Shown piece by piece: positions 36,199 to 45,100 of a stretch of 54,509 nt of DNA. The stretch is taken from the NCBI GenBank assembly GCA_930987725.1, contig CAKNKY010000012.1, forward strand, positions 1 to 54,509. The letters are read 5' to 3'. The DNA comes from an uncultured Anaeromassilibacillus sp. (lineage in GTDB: Bacteria; Bacillota; Clostridia; Oscillospirales; Acutalibacteraceae). The notes under the pieces were generated by a model that worked only from the letters and a program-made list of their open reading frames with translations, was not told the origin of the DNA and searched no databases. Numbering within the stretch: the stretch's first letter is position 1; each line of letters begins with the position of its first letter. The position numbers and the translations under genes are program-made.

Positions 36199-37176
36199 TC
36201 AGCCGGTTTTGGCCCCGTCCTCCTCCCAGAGGGAACGGGGCAGGCGAATGTCCTCGCGTGGAAGACGGCTCCATGAAAAAAGCGGGATCAGTTCCTGAGC
36301 GGAAACGAGGCGCGGTTGGGGAAGCAAACCGCCGGACCATGCGAGCAGCCCCAAGAGCTCACGGGGAGAAAAGCGGGCGCGGAGTGCGCCGAGATCGAGT
36401 GCACGATCCCGCTTGGAAAGGCGAGTTCCGTCCGGCGCAAGCAGAAGCGGGATATGGCCGAACGACGGCTCGGGAAAACCGAGCAGGCGGTAAATGTAGA
36501 TCTGGCGCGGCGTGGAGCTCAGCAGATCACGGCCGCGCACCACCTGGTTCACACCCATCAGGGCGTCGTCCACCACAACGGCAAGCTGATAAGCGAACAC
36601 GCCGTCCGACCGGCGGACAAGGAAATCGCCGCATGCGGCGGCCAGATTTTCCCTGTATCTTCCATAGAGCAGATCGTCAAAAGCAATCTCTTCATCCGGC
36701 ACGATAAGACGGCCAGCCGGTTTTCTCTTTTGGGCAAGCGCCTGCCGCTCCGCGGGGGAGAGAGAGCGGCAGCGGCCGGAATAGAGAACAGTGCCGTCTG
36801 CCAGGTGAGGCGCTTGGGCCGCGTGCAGCTCTGCCCGCGAACAAAAACAGGGATACACAAGCCCCCTCGCCTTCAGACATTCATAATACTGCAGATAAAT
36901 GGCGGTGCGCTCACTCTGGAAATACGGGCCATGAGGTCCCCCTGCGCTCCCCCCTTCGTCCCAGTCAAGGCCGAGCCAGCGCAGATCGTCCTCCAACAGG
37001 TCGGCGTACCGTCGCGGGCAGCGCTCCGGGTCCAGATCCTCCTGGCGCAGCACGACGCGCCCGCCGCATGAACGGGCAGAAAGCCAGGCGATCAGCGCGC
37101 AGAACACATTGCCCAAGTGCATCCGGCCACTGGGGCTCGGCGCAAACCGGCCGACCACCGCTTTTCCCTGTTCCAT
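36199..37176 (-). CDS. gluQ: Glutamyl-Q tRNA(Asp) synthetase
   Basis: A 325-residue truncated glutamyl-tRNA synthetase that attaches Glu to queuosine 34 of tRNA-Asp rather than to tRNA ends. The Rossmann half is complete (RFAPSPSGRMHLGN near residue 10, KMSKS-like LSKRDRALDL near 257) and the zinc cysteines CFC...GRC are present near 110-135, but the anticodon-binding domain of GltX is missing, which defines the family. ATG 37176 follows GGGAGGGGAG. It stands alone after the rplU promoter region on the same strand. Confidence 0.9.
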   Translation of the reverse strand: MEQGKAVVGRFAPSPSGRMHLGNVFCALIAWLSARSCGGRVVLRQEDLDPERCPRRYADLLEDDLRWLGLDWDEGGSAGGPHGPYFQSERTAIYLQYYECLKARGLVYPCFCSRAELHAAQAPHLADGTVLYSGRCRSLSPAERQALAQKRKPAGRLIVPDEEIAFDDLLYGRYRENLAAACGDFLVRRSDGVFAYQLAVVVDDALMGVNQVVRGRDLLSSTPRQIYIYRLLGFPEPSFGHIPLLLAPDGTRLSKRDRALDLGALRARFSPRELLGLLAWSGGLLPQPRLVSAQELIPLFSWSRLPREDIRLPRSLWEEDGAKTG

Positions 37177-37389
37177 GCTCTCCCCTCCCGTTTCTCAACG
37201 TTACGTTTTTTTCATCATAACACGGGGAAAGCCTGCCGAACAGCATGGCACGCAATATTTTATATTTTCTCTATAATTTTATTTCTATTCACAAAAATAT
37301 CGTTCCAATTTCCCGAAAAGATGCTATACTATAAAGAATAAACAGGCAAAACGGGATGTGCCTTGCCTGCATGAAAGGAGCTCACAGGG

Positions 37390-38874
37390 ATGTTAAAGGA
37401 ATTTGAACCGGCATGCAAGACGGATTTCGTTGTTTCCGACCATGCCTTGGAACAGTACCGAGAAAAACTGTCGGCGCAGCAGCTCTCCTTAAAGGAAAAG
37501 AAGCTGCCTGTGATCCTGCTGATTGAAGGGTGGGGAACGGCAGGAAAAGGAAGCTTGATCGGCCGGCTGATCCGCTACCTAGATCCGCGCTTTTTCAAGG
37601 TCTGCACCAGGAGCGTTCCTTCCGACGAAGAACTGCGCAAGCCGTTCCTCTGGCATTATATGAAAGACATTCCGCAGGCCGGAAAGATTGTGATTTTCGA
37701 CTCCGGCTGGATAGAAGAAACCGTGCGCGCCGTGGAAAACAGGGACCTCGATAAGAAGGATCTTCCTGAGCGATTGGAGAGCATCCGGATTTTCGAGCGC
37801 CAGCTCACCGAGAACGGCTACCTTGTAATCAAGCTCTTTCTGCACATTTCAAAGGAAGAGCAGAAAAAGAGGCTGGATCGGCTGGAGGAGGACAAAAACA
37901 CCGACTGGCGCGTGACCAAGCGCGACCATCAGCAAAACGAGCACTATGACAAATTCCGCAAGCGATTTGACAAATGTCTGGAAGCGACGGACACGCCCTG
38001 GGCACCGTGGCATGTGCTGGACGCTTCCAACCGAAAGGACGCAGAACTGGAAGCCTTCCGCATTGTGACGCGCGCCATCGACGACGCGCTGGAGACACGG
38101 CCCGGCTCTACACCGCTGCCGAAACCGGAGCAATTCCCGCTGCTCGACATGCCGCTCCTCTCACAGGTGGATCTCGATCGGGCGGTGGAATCCGATGAAG
38201 CATACCACACACAACTCAAAGCCGCGCAGAAACGCTTGCGGGAGCTTCACAACACGCTGTACCGAAAGAAAATTCCGCTCATCATCGCCTATGAGGGCTG
38301 GGACGCCGCCGGAAAGGGCGGCAACATCAAGCGCCTTGCCGCCGCCCTGGACCCACGCGGTGCAGAAGTGCAGCCGATTGCCGCACCGGAACCGTATGAG
38401 CTTTCCCGCCATTACCTGTGGCGGTTCTGGACGCGGCTGCCCAAGACGGGGCACGTGACGATCTTCGACAGAAGCTGGTATGGCCGCGTGATGGTGGAGC
38501 GTCTGGAAGGGCTCTGCAGCGAAGCCGATTGGAAGCGCGCCTACTATGAAATGAACGAGTTTGAGCGCGAGCTGGTACGCTGGGGCGCGATCGTGATGAA
38601 GTTCTGGATTCATATCGATCCCGATACACAGCTCGAACGGTTTCGGGAACGGCAGAATACGCCGGAAAAGCGCTGGAAAATTACGGATGAGGATTGGCGC
38701 AACCGCGAAAAATGGCCGCTTTACGAGACGGCTGTGAACGAGATGCTGCAAAAGACGAGTACCTCGTTTGCTCCCTGGTATATCATTGAATCAAAAGACA
38801 AGCACTACGCGCGGCTGAAGGTGCTGAACCTTGTGATTGACACAATCGAGAAACGGATTGGCAAGCCGGATTGA
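37390..38874 (+). CDS. pap: Polyphosphate:AMP phosphotransferase (two fused PPK2 domains)
   Basis: A 494-residue protein of two PPK2-type domains in tandem, the architecture of PAP, which makes ADP from AMP and polyphosphate. Each half has a Walker A-like loop (EGWGTAGKGS near 48; EGWDAAGKGG near 302) and a Walker B region (IFDSGWIEETV near 115; IFDRSWYGRVMVERL near 360). The C-terminal copy fits the active consensus better; the N-terminal one looks divergent, as in characterised PAPs. ATG 37390 follows GAAAGGAG. A TATACT at 37325-37330 is a likely -10. No ppk1 or ppx is nearby. Confidence 0.93.
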   Translation: MLKEFEPACKTDFVVSDHALEQYREKLSAQQLSLKEKKLPVILLIEGWGTAGKGSLIGRLIRYLDPRFFKVCTRSVPSDEELRKPFLWHYMKDIPQAGKIVIFDSGWIEETVRAVENRDLDKKDLPERLESIRIFERQLTENGYLVIKLFLHISKEEQKKRLDRLEEDKNTDWRVTKRDHQQNEHYDKFRKRFDKCLEATDTPWAPWHVLDASNRKDAELEAFRIVTRAIDDALETRPGSTPLPKPEQFPLLDMPLLSQVDLDRAVESDEAYHTQLKAAQKRLRELHNTLYRKKIPLIIAYEGWDAAGKGGNIKRLAAALDPRGAEVQPIAAPEPYELSRHYLWRFWTRLPKTGHVTIFDRSWYGRVMVERLEGLCSEADWKRAYYEMNEFERELVRWGAIVMKFWIHIDPDTQLERFRERQNTPEKRWKITDEDWRNREKWPLYETAVNEMLQKTSTSFAPWYIIESKDKHYARLKVLNLVIDTIEKRIGKPD

Positions 38875-38960
38875 CAGCGCAGCCCGAAATCTGTATCCTA
38901 AATGGAGAGAACAGCCAAAAAGGGCGCAGAGTTTGGGATGGAAGGGGAACCAAAAGCAAC

Positions 38961-40178
38961 ATGGAACGAAATTACCCAATCTTCACCGTATCGGAACGAG
39001 CAGAAAACAGCATCCGCCTCGGACACCCCTGGGTGTACGACAGTGAAATTCTCTCGGGAGAAGGTGAAAACGGCTGCCTTGCCACTGTGGGAAACAGGCG
39101 TGGAAAATGGCTGGGCACCGCTTTCTACAACGGGCATTCGAAAATCAGGCTTCGGCTCCTCTCCCGCAATGCGAACGACGACTTCAGCGAATCGTTTTTT
39201 GAGCGGCGGCTCCGCTATGCCGTAGACTACCGGCGCACCGTGATGGGACCGGATTTCCGCTGCTGCCGCCTTATTTTCGGAGAGGCAGACAGCTTTCCCG
39301 GCCTGACGGTGGATCGGTTTGAAAATGTCCTTGTGGCACAGACGCTTTCCCTCGGCATGGAAAAGCTCAAGCCGATGCTGTTCCGCCTGCTGGTGAAAAT
39401 TCTGTGCGAGAGCGGCGAAACGATTGACGCCGTGTATGAGCGCAACGATGTGCGCATCCGCGAGCTGGAAGGCATGGAACAGAACAAAGGCTTCCTCGCA
39501 TTGGACGGACTGCACACAGATCTGCCCGGCGTGACGGAAATCTGCGAAAATGGCATCCGCTATGAAGTAGACTATGTCAACGGGCAGAAAACCGGTTTTT
39601 TTCTGGATCAGAAATACAATCGGCAGGCGGCTGCACGGCTGGCGCCCGGACGCCGTGTGCTCGACTGCTTCACCCACACCGGCGCCTTTGCACTGAACGC
39701 CGCCAGGGCCGGGGCTGCTCACGTGTGCGCGGTGGATGTTTCCGCCGCCGCTTTGGAAACGGCGCAGAAAAACGCGGCGCTCAACGGGCTGACGGACAGC
39801 ATTTCGTTCCGGGAAGCAAACGTCTTCGACTTTCTCACAGAGATGGCAGATCACAGAGATCGCTCGTTTGACTACATCATCCTGGACCCGCCGGCTTTCA
39901 CGAAATCGCACGGATCGGTGCACGGGGCGGAGCGCGGCTACCGTGAGATCAACCGGCGGGCCATGCAGCTGCTGCCGCGCGGCGGCTATCTGGCCACCTG
40001 CTCGTGCTCCCATTTTATGACGGAGGAGCTGTTCTGCAAAATGCTGCACCATGCCGCCGCGGATGCGGATCGCTCCCTGCGCCAGATCGAAGCGCGGCAG
40101 CAATCGCCCGATCACCCCATTCTTTGGAATGTGCCTGAAACAAATTATCTGAAATTTTATCTGTTCCAGGTTGTTTGA
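38961..40178 (+). CDS. RlmI-like 23S rRNA methyltransferase (PUA + SAM domains)
   Basis: A 405-residue class I SAM methyltransferase related to RlmI, which makes m5C1962 in 23S rRNA. The N-terminal PUA part (LGHPWVYDSEI) is followed by EADSFPGLTVDRF near 113, the SAM loop LDCFTHTGAFALNAAR near 235 and catalytic-type YIILDPPAFTKS near 305, with SCSHFMTEELF near 355. ATG 38961 has an AAGGGGAA site 14 bases upstream; an earlier in-frame codon at 38871 lies inside the previous gene. It follows the polyphosphate gene by 86 bases. Confidence 0.92.
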   Translation: MERNYPIFTVSERAENSIRLGHPWVYDSEILSGEGENGCLATVGNRRGKWLGTAFYNGHSKIRLRLLSRNANDDFSESFFERRLRYAVDYRRTVMGPDFRCCRLIFGEADSFPGLTVDRFENVLVAQTLSLGMEKLKPMLFRLLVKILCESGETIDAVYERNDVRIRELEGMEQNKGFLALDGLHTDLPGVTEICENGIRYEVDYVNGQKTGFFLDQKYNRQAAARLAPGRRVLDCFTHTGAFALNAARAGAAHVCAVDVSAAALETAQKNAALNGLTDSISFREANVFDFLTEMADHRDRSFDYIILDPPAFTKSHGSVHGAERGYREINRRAMQLLPRGGYLATCSCSHFMTEELFCKMLHHAAADADRSLRQIEARQQSPDHPILWNVPETNYLKFYLFQVV

Positions 40179-40193
40179 AGGAGGTCCTTTTTC

Positions 40194-40616
40194 TTGCAGA
40201 TCACGATTACACAGGGCTTGCCGGAAGGCGGCCGTCAAATCCGCCTTTCTGTTTTTGTGCAGGAACAGGGGTTCAGTGAGTCGCTGGAATTCGACGGCAT
40301 CGACGACACCGCCTGGCATGCCGTTTTGTGGGACAACGGCATACCGGTCGCCACAGGCCGCCTCTTCCCCGGCGAAGAGGAGTTGAGCTACACCATCGGA
40401 CGAGTGGCGGTCCGCAAAGAGCGCCGCGGCGATCGCCTGGGCAGCCAGGTGGTCTCCGCCCTGGAAGAAAAGGCGCGCTCCCTGGGCGGCAATCAGTCCG
40501 TGCTGTGCGCACAGGTGCGGGCACAGGGATTTTATGAATCGCTGGGCTACCGTGCCTGGGGCGGGGAGTTGTTCGATGAAGGCGTCCCGCACGTCATGAT
40601 GCGCAAAAAGCTGTAA
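40194..40616 (+). CDS. GNAT family N-acetyltransferase
   Basis: A 140-residue single-domain GNAT protein. RLSVFVQEQGFSESLEFD opens as in ElaA/YjcF-type members; the acetyl-CoA site is RVAVRKERRGDRLGSQVV near residue 70 and FYESLGYRAWG closes it. Target unknown. TTG 40194 after AAGGAGG is the start; no ATG fits. It follows the methyltransferase by 15 bases and precedes a strong terminator, so it is the end of that transcript. Confidence 0.9.
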   Translation: MQITITQGLPEGGRQIRLSVFVQEQGFSESLEFDGIDDTAWHAVLWDNGIPVATGRLFPGEEELSYTIGRVAVRKERRGDRLGSQVVSALEEKARSLGGNQSVLCAQVRAQGFYESLGYRAWGGELFDEGVPHVMMRKKL

Positions 40617-40625
40617 GAAAATAGG

Positions 40626-40658
40626 AAGCCCGCTCCGATGAAAAACCGGAGCGGGCTT
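40626..40658. terminator. Terminator after the GNAT gene
   Basis: AAGCCCGCTCCG (40626-40637) pairs with CGGAGCGGGCTT (40647-40658), nine-base loop, T-tract on the plus strand; it can also close melA from the other side. Confidence 0.85.
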
Positions 40659-40723
40659 TTTTGCGGGCCGGGGACTGGCGGATGGCTAGCCCGGCCCCTG
40701 ATGAAGTGAGGGAAACCGGTTTC

Positions 40724-42043
40724 TCAGTGATAGGCGGGCAGATATGAGCCGTGGGCTTCGATCAACTCGTCCACCATCTTCACGATGTCGTCAATCGAGA
40801 GCTCGGCGGCCGTGTGCGGATCCAGCATGGCGGCGTTGTAGATCAGGTCTCGCTTCTTCGTGACGGCCGCTTCAATGGTGAGCAGCTGCACATTGATGTT
40901 CGTCATGTTCATGGCGGCAAGCTGCACAGGCAGACGGCCCACATGGCACGGCGTCACGCCGCTGCCGTCCACCAGGCAGGGCACCTCAACGCAGGCATCG
41001 GAGGGAAGGTTATCGATCAGGCCCTGGTTCAGAACATTGCCGCCGATCTTGTAAGGCTCATTCGTCACGATCGCCTCCATGATGTGGGAGGCATATTCGC
41101 GGCTGCGCTCATGGGTGAGGGCGGTGTTGTGCACCAGTTCATCGCGACGCTTGTTCCAGTCCTCAATCTGATGGATGCAGCGGCGGGGGTACTCATCAAG
41201 CGGAATCTGATAACGGTCAATGAGCTCCGGGTATTTCGATTTGATGAAGAACGGGTTGTATTCGGCGTTATGTTCGCTCGATTCCGTGCAATAATAGCCC
41301 AGACGGCGGATGTATTCAAAGCGAACCATATCGTTATGCTGCTCGGTATCATTTTTCTGCAGCGCTCGGCGGCGAATCTCCGGATAAAGATCGTTGCCGT
41401 TTTTGTCCCGGATCTCAAGCAGCCAAGCCATGTGATTGATGCCGGCAATCAGCTCACGGCGGCCCTCCAGGAATTCCTTCATATCCAGGCTTTCCAGCAG
41501 ATGCTCTGAGCACACCTGCACGCTATGGCACAAGCCTACCGTCTTCACGCCCGTGTAACGGAGCATGTAGCCTGTGAGCATCGCCATGGGGTTTGTGTAG
41601 TTGAGGAACCAGGCGTTCGGGCAGACCTCCTCCATCTCACGGGCAAAGTCCTCCAAAACGGGGATGGTGCGCAGCGTGCGCATGATGCCGCCGATCCCGA
41701 GTGTGTCCGCGATCGTCTGGCGCAGGCCGTATTTCTTCGGGATCTCAAAATCGATCACGGTGGAAGGCTCATAGCCGCCCACCTGAATAGCATTGACAAC
41801 GAAATCCGCACCGCGCAGCGCTTCCTTGCGGTTCTCCACGCCGAGATACGTTTTTAGGGAAGCACGGCCCTTATTACAGTTGCGATTGATGTTATCGAGC
41901 ATCATGTAGGATTCCTGCAGACGGGCCCCGTCAATGTCGTAAAGGCAGATCTCGCTTTCGCAGAGATTTTCACACGTCATGACATCTCCCAAAACATTTT
42001 TGGCAAACACCGTGCTGCCTGCCCCCATAAAGGTAATTTTCAC
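40724..42043 (-). CDS. melA: GH4 alpha-galactosidase MelA
   Basis: A 439-residue family 4 glycosidase that cleaves alpha-galactosides such as melibiose by an NAD+- and Mn2+-dependent redox mechanism. Close similarity to E. coli MelA is visible throughout: FMGAGSTVFAKNVLGDV (NAD site), IQVGGYEPSTV, IADTLGIGGIMRTLRTIP, the metal ligand motif GLCHSVQ near 173 and AGINHMAW near 200. GTG 42043 follows AAGGAG. It is divergent from an AraC regulator, like melA-melR in E. coli, but no melB or ABC sugar transporter is nearby. Confidence 0.95.
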   Translation of the reverse strand: MKITFMGAGSTVFAKNVLGDVMTCENLCESEICLYDIDGARLQESYMMLDNINRNCNKGRASLKTYLGVENRKEALRGADFVVNAIQVGGYEPSTVIDFEIPKKYGLRQTIADTLGIGGIMRTLRTIPVLEDFAREMEEVCPNAWFLNYTNPMAMLTGYMLRYTGVKTVGLCHSVQVCSEHLLESLDMKEFLEGRRELIAGINHMAWLLEIRDKNGNDLYPEIRRRALQKNDTEQHNDMVRFEYIRRLGYYCTESSEHNAEYNPFFIKSKYPELIDRYQIPLDEYPRRCIHQIEDWNKRRDELVHNTALTHERSREYASHIMEAIVTNEPYKIGGNVLNQGLIDNLPSDACVEVPCLVDGSGVTPCHVGRLPVQLAAMNMTNINVQLLTIEAAVTKKRDLIYNAAMLDPHTAAELSIDDIVKMVDELIEAHGSYLPAYH

Positions 42044-42144
42044 AATGTTCAACTCCTTTTCAGCATAAAACGTGTCGCATGCGGCAAGCTTTTCTGCGCA
42101 TGCTGTTACCGATGTGTTTTTTTCACCGGTCAGCCGTATGGGTA

Positions 42145-42207
42145 GTATTATACCATCAATTTTTTCCAAAAAGAATTGCAGAAAGGGATCAATTCATGGT
42201 ATTATGG
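42145..42207. promoter_or_regulatory. Divergent, mirror-like promoters of melA and the AraC gene
   Basis: Minus strand TATAAT at 42147-42152 without a good -35, and plus strand TTGCAG (42176-42181), 18-base spacer, TATTAT (42200-42205). The surrounding 17-mers match 13 of 17 as inverted copies centred at 42176. A weak -35 for melA fits an activator-dependent promoter. These are the main content of the gap 42044-42403; the rest shows nothing else. Confidence 0.5.
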
Positions 42208-42403
42208 AACTAAAGGCCGTATCAATCGTTCCACAGGACTGGTTTTTGTCAAACGTTTTTCGAACAGACCAAGGCCCGAAGGACAACCGCCGCACAGCAG
42301 CCAGTGGTTTTCAAAAAACGGGTTTCACCCTGCAAAGGGCCAGGCAAATTTCCATGCACTTTGCGGAAAGATTTGCCTTTCACCGGAAAGGGGAGGATTT
42401 CTT

Positions 42404-43222
42404 TTGACAATCGAACGTTCGGTGCTGAACCGCGGGTATCCCGGTCTGAACCCCATCCTTTACGGGGAAGAGCAGTGTGCCCCCGGGCATTCCTACGGCT
42501 ATGCGTCGCGCGAATACTATCTGCTTCACTACGTGATGAACGGAAGAGGTGTGTTTTCCCGCGGGGAGGAAACCTACTCCCTGCGGCGCGGCTGCCTGTT
42601 CCTGATTCGGCCGGGCGAATTGACTTTTTACAAGGCCGATGATAAAATGCCGTGGGAATATGTGTGGATTGGCTTTGATGGCGAACTGTGCCCTTCGCTT
42701 CTTGAAACGACCGGCTTTGCCGGCGGCAACTGCTGGGTGGAAGCGCCGCAGGCTTCCGGCCTGTTCGAGGAGCTGCGGGCAATTCCGGATCGGCAGCCCT
42801 CCACGGAGCTGGCGCTGTGCGCAGTGCTGTTCAAGCTTTTCGGCCTGCTGTGCACGGAGGAAAAACACGGCCGCCCACCGCGCGATTATGTGGCACGCAC
42901 CGCTGATTATATCAAAGCAAATTACGCTCTTCCGATTTCCATCGGCTCGATTGCGGCGATGCTGGGAATCGACAGACGTTATCTTTCCCGCATTTTTCTG
43001 CGCGAAACAGGCGTCACACCCAAGGAATACCTTGTGCGCGTCAGGCTGAGCCGTGCTGCAGGTCTTTTGGAAACAACCTCCTACACCATTGCCGAAACAG
43101 CGCGCTCCGTCGGCTACGACGATGTCTACAATTTTTCTAAAATATTCAAAAAGAAATACGGGATCAGCCCCGCCTATTACAGGCGGCAGACCGCTTCCCG
43201 CCATCTTGAAAAGGACGGGTGA
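42404..43222 (+). CDS. AraC family transcriptional regulator
   Basis: A 272-residue AraC-type activator. An N-terminal cupin-like sensor part (about 15-150, HSYGYASREYYLLHYVMNGRG and GELTFYKADD) precedes the two helix-turn-helix motifs (ISIGSIAAMLGIDRRYLSRIF and TIAETARSVGYDDVYNFSKI). TTG 42404 follows GGGGAGG; the frame runs 76 codons further upstream without support. Being divergent from melA, it probably controls it in response to an alpha-galactoside. It is also followed by MYG1 at seven bases. Confidence 0.9.
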   Translation: MTIERSVLNRGYPGLNPILYGEEQCAPGHSYGYASREYYLLHYVMNGRGVFSRGEETYSLRRGCLFLIRPGELTFYKADDKMPWEYVWIGFDGELCPSLLETTGFAGGNCWVEAPQASGLFEELRAIPDRQPSTELALCAVLFKLFGLLCTEEKHGRPPRDYVARTADYIKANYALPISIGSIAAMLGIDRRYLSRIFLRETGVTPKEYLVRVRLSRAAGLLETTSYTIAETARSVGYDDVYNFSKIFKKKYGISPAYYRRQTASRHLEKDG

Positions 43223-43229
43223 TTGAATC

Positions 43230-44099
43230 ATGCAGCTCTCCTCTCTCCCACCCTGCGCCGTGACACACGCGGGTAAATTTCATGCAGACGATGTCTTTTC
43301 CGGCGCGCTTCTTCACATTCTGCGTCCCGGCATCGGCATCACGCGCGTGTTTCAGGTGCCGGATGGGTTTGACGGCCTCGCCTTTGACGTAGGTTGGGGA
43401 TCGTTCGACCATCATCAAAAAGGAGCTCCCGTGCGCGAAAACGGTGTCCCCTATGCGGCCTTCGGCCTGCTGTGGCGTGCATTCGGCGCGCAGCTTCTTA
43501 TGCGCGGATGCAGTGCGGAGGATGCAGCGCGGGAAGCCGGACATTTTGATGAAGTCTTCGTGCAGCCTCTCGATCTGGATGACAACACCGGCTGCGGAAG
43601 CGACGTTGCCTCTGTCATCGGCTCCTTCAACCCCACCTGGGACTCCTCCCTGTCCGCAGATGAGCAATATTTCAAGGCCGTTGCCTTTGCCGAGGTCATT
43701 CTGCGCAATAAGCTTGAGGAAATCTGGGCCGTCTGCCGGGCCTCCGGAATTGTGCGGGAAGCGCTGAAACAAATGGAAAACCGTGTGGTGGTGCTCGACC
43801 GCTATTGCCCGTGGAAAGGCGTACTCGCCCACTCCGAAGCGCAGTTTGTGGTCTATCCCTCCCAGAGAGGAGGCTTCGGCGCCCAAGTGGTGCCCAGCGG
43901 AGCAGACGGTGAGCCTGAAATCGATTTTCCGGCTGCATGGGCAGGAAAAAGTGCGGAAGAGCTGCAGAAGCTCACCGGCCTTGCCTCCATTCGCTTCTGC
44001 CACAACGGCCGTTTCCTTGTCACATGCGACGAGCTCAATGATGCCGTCGCCGCCTGCCGCCTGGCGCAGCGCGCCGGCGAGAAAAAACAGAAAGGATGA
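43230..44099 (+). CDS. MYG1 family protein (DHH-like exonuclease fold)
   Basis: A 289-residue MYG1/UPF0160 protein. The family marks are THAGKFHADDVFSGALL at the start and DVGWGSFDHHQKGAPVRENG near 55, forming a DHH-like metal site, then PLDLDDNTG near 115. Eukaryotic MYG1 is a 3'-5' RNA exonuclease of mitochondria and nucleus; bacterial roles are not known, so nuclease function is an inference. ATG 43230 sits seven bases after the AraC gene, and the next gene follows by six bases. Confidence 0.92.
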   Translation: MQLSSLPPCAVTHAGKFHADDVFSGALLHILRPGIGITRVFQVPDGFDGLAFDVGWGSFDHHQKGAPVRENGVPYAAFGLLWRAFGAQLLMRGCSAEDAAREAGHFDEVFVQPLDLDDNTGCGSDVASVIGSFNPTWDSSLSADEQYFKAVAFAEVILRNKLEEIWAVCRASGIVREALKQMENRVVVLDRYCPWKGVLAHSEAQFVVYPSQRGGFGAQVVPSGADGEPEIDFPAAWAGKSAEELQKLTGLASIRFCHNGRFLVTCDELNDAVAACRLAQRAGEKKQKG

Positions 44100-44105
44100 A
44101 AACCC

Positions 44106-44993
44106 ATGGGTTTGTTTTCAAAATTCAACAAGAAAGGCAAACAGAAAGAAAAGCCCGCTGAAAAGCGCAGCGAATCGATCCTCGCTCCATCTGATGAGAG
44201 TTCCGTCGAGGCTAAATTTGAACAGCTCAAACCGCATATTTACCCTTATCTGAGACCGGCTAACACGCCCTCCTACATCCGCTTTGACGCCGCCGGGAAA
44301 AACATTGACATTCCTCTTCCCTCTGTTCCCTTCCATGCCGCCACAAAGATATTCTTTGTGGAAGACACCGGCAGCTCATTCCGCGTGGTGCAGCAATCCG
44401 CTGTGCCGCAATCGGTGGGCGCGCTTGGCCTGCTTAACATTGCGGTGCAGAACCTGGTAAAGAATGTGAAGTTTGAGGTGCGGGCCACCAAATTCGGCGG
44501 CTATGCTTTTGTGGGCAATCCTAACCACATTTCTTCCTTCATCCTGATCAAAAGTTTGTGGAAGGAGCTGGCCAAGCGTGTAAACGACAATCTGATCATT
44601 GCGATCCCCGTGCGTGAGGCCATGATTTTCATCCCGGAAAAGAAAAAGGATGAACTCCTTCCGCAGCTTGCCACAGCGTGTGTAGCCCTGATGAAGGACC
44701 CGGAGCACCGCACGCATCCGCTTACTCCGCTGCTCTTTTTCTTCAACAAAGATACAGACCGCCTGACAACCTATACGGCTCCGAAAAAGCCAGACGGACC
44801 GCAGCTTTACGTGATGCCGAAGACGGAACCGACTGTGCCGGAATCGGAGGTTCCGGCCGAACCTCTGAAAGAGGAGATGCCGAAAGCTGCCGCTCCGCAG
44901 CTGCATCTGGTGCCAGACGTGGAACCGGAAAAAGCAGCCAAAGAATCAAAAGTGGAAGAGGCGAAACCGGAGGAATCCAAACCGGAAGAATAA
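44106..44993 (+). CDS. DUF1444-like (YtpQ-type) protein with Pro/Glu/Lys tail
   Basis: A 295-residue cytoplasmic protein. A basic N-terminus (GLFSKFNKKGKQKEK) precedes a globular part of about 50-225 that resembles the DUF1444/YtpQ group (YPYLRPANTPSYIRFD, FVGNPNHISSFILIKSLW, DNLIIAIPVREAMIFIPE). The last 55 residues are Pro/Glu/Lys/Ala-rich and probably disordered. Function unknown. ATG 44106 follows AAAGGATG. It is the third gene of AraC-MYG1-DUF1444 and ends at a strong terminator. Family call is tentative. Confidence 0.65.
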   Translation: MGLFSKFNKKGKQKEKPAEKRSESILAPSDESSVEAKFEQLKPHIYPYLRPANTPSYIRFDAAGKNIDIPLPSVPFHAATKIFFVEDTGSSFRVVQQSAVPQSVGALGLLNIAVQNLVKNVKFEVRATKFGGYAFVGNPNHISSFILIKSLWKELAKRVNDNLIIAIPVREAMIFIPEKKKDELLPQLATACVALMKDPEHRTHPLTPLLFFFNKDTDRLTTYTAPKKPDGPQLYVMPKTEPTVPESEVPAEPLKEEMPKAAAPQLHLVPDVEPEKAAKESKVEEAKPEESKPEE

Positions 44994-45011
44994 GCAAATA
45001 AACGGTAAAAA

Positions 45012-45045
45012 GCCGGCGCATGCAATTCAAAATGCATGCGCCGGC
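45012..45045 (+). terminator. Terminator after the DUF1444-like gene
   Basis: GCCGGCGCATGCA and TGCATGCGCCGGC, a perfect 13-bp stem with an eight-base loop, followed by CCTTTTAT. Confidence 0.8.
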
Positions 45046-45100
45046 CCTTTTATCGCATCAAAAAAGAATTTCAAAGGCAAAACACCGAATGAGGTCCCCC

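Noticed and set aside
38898-40592. 564-codon minus-strand frame opposite the RlmI-like gene
   Set aside because: Antisense shadow of two real plus-strand genes.
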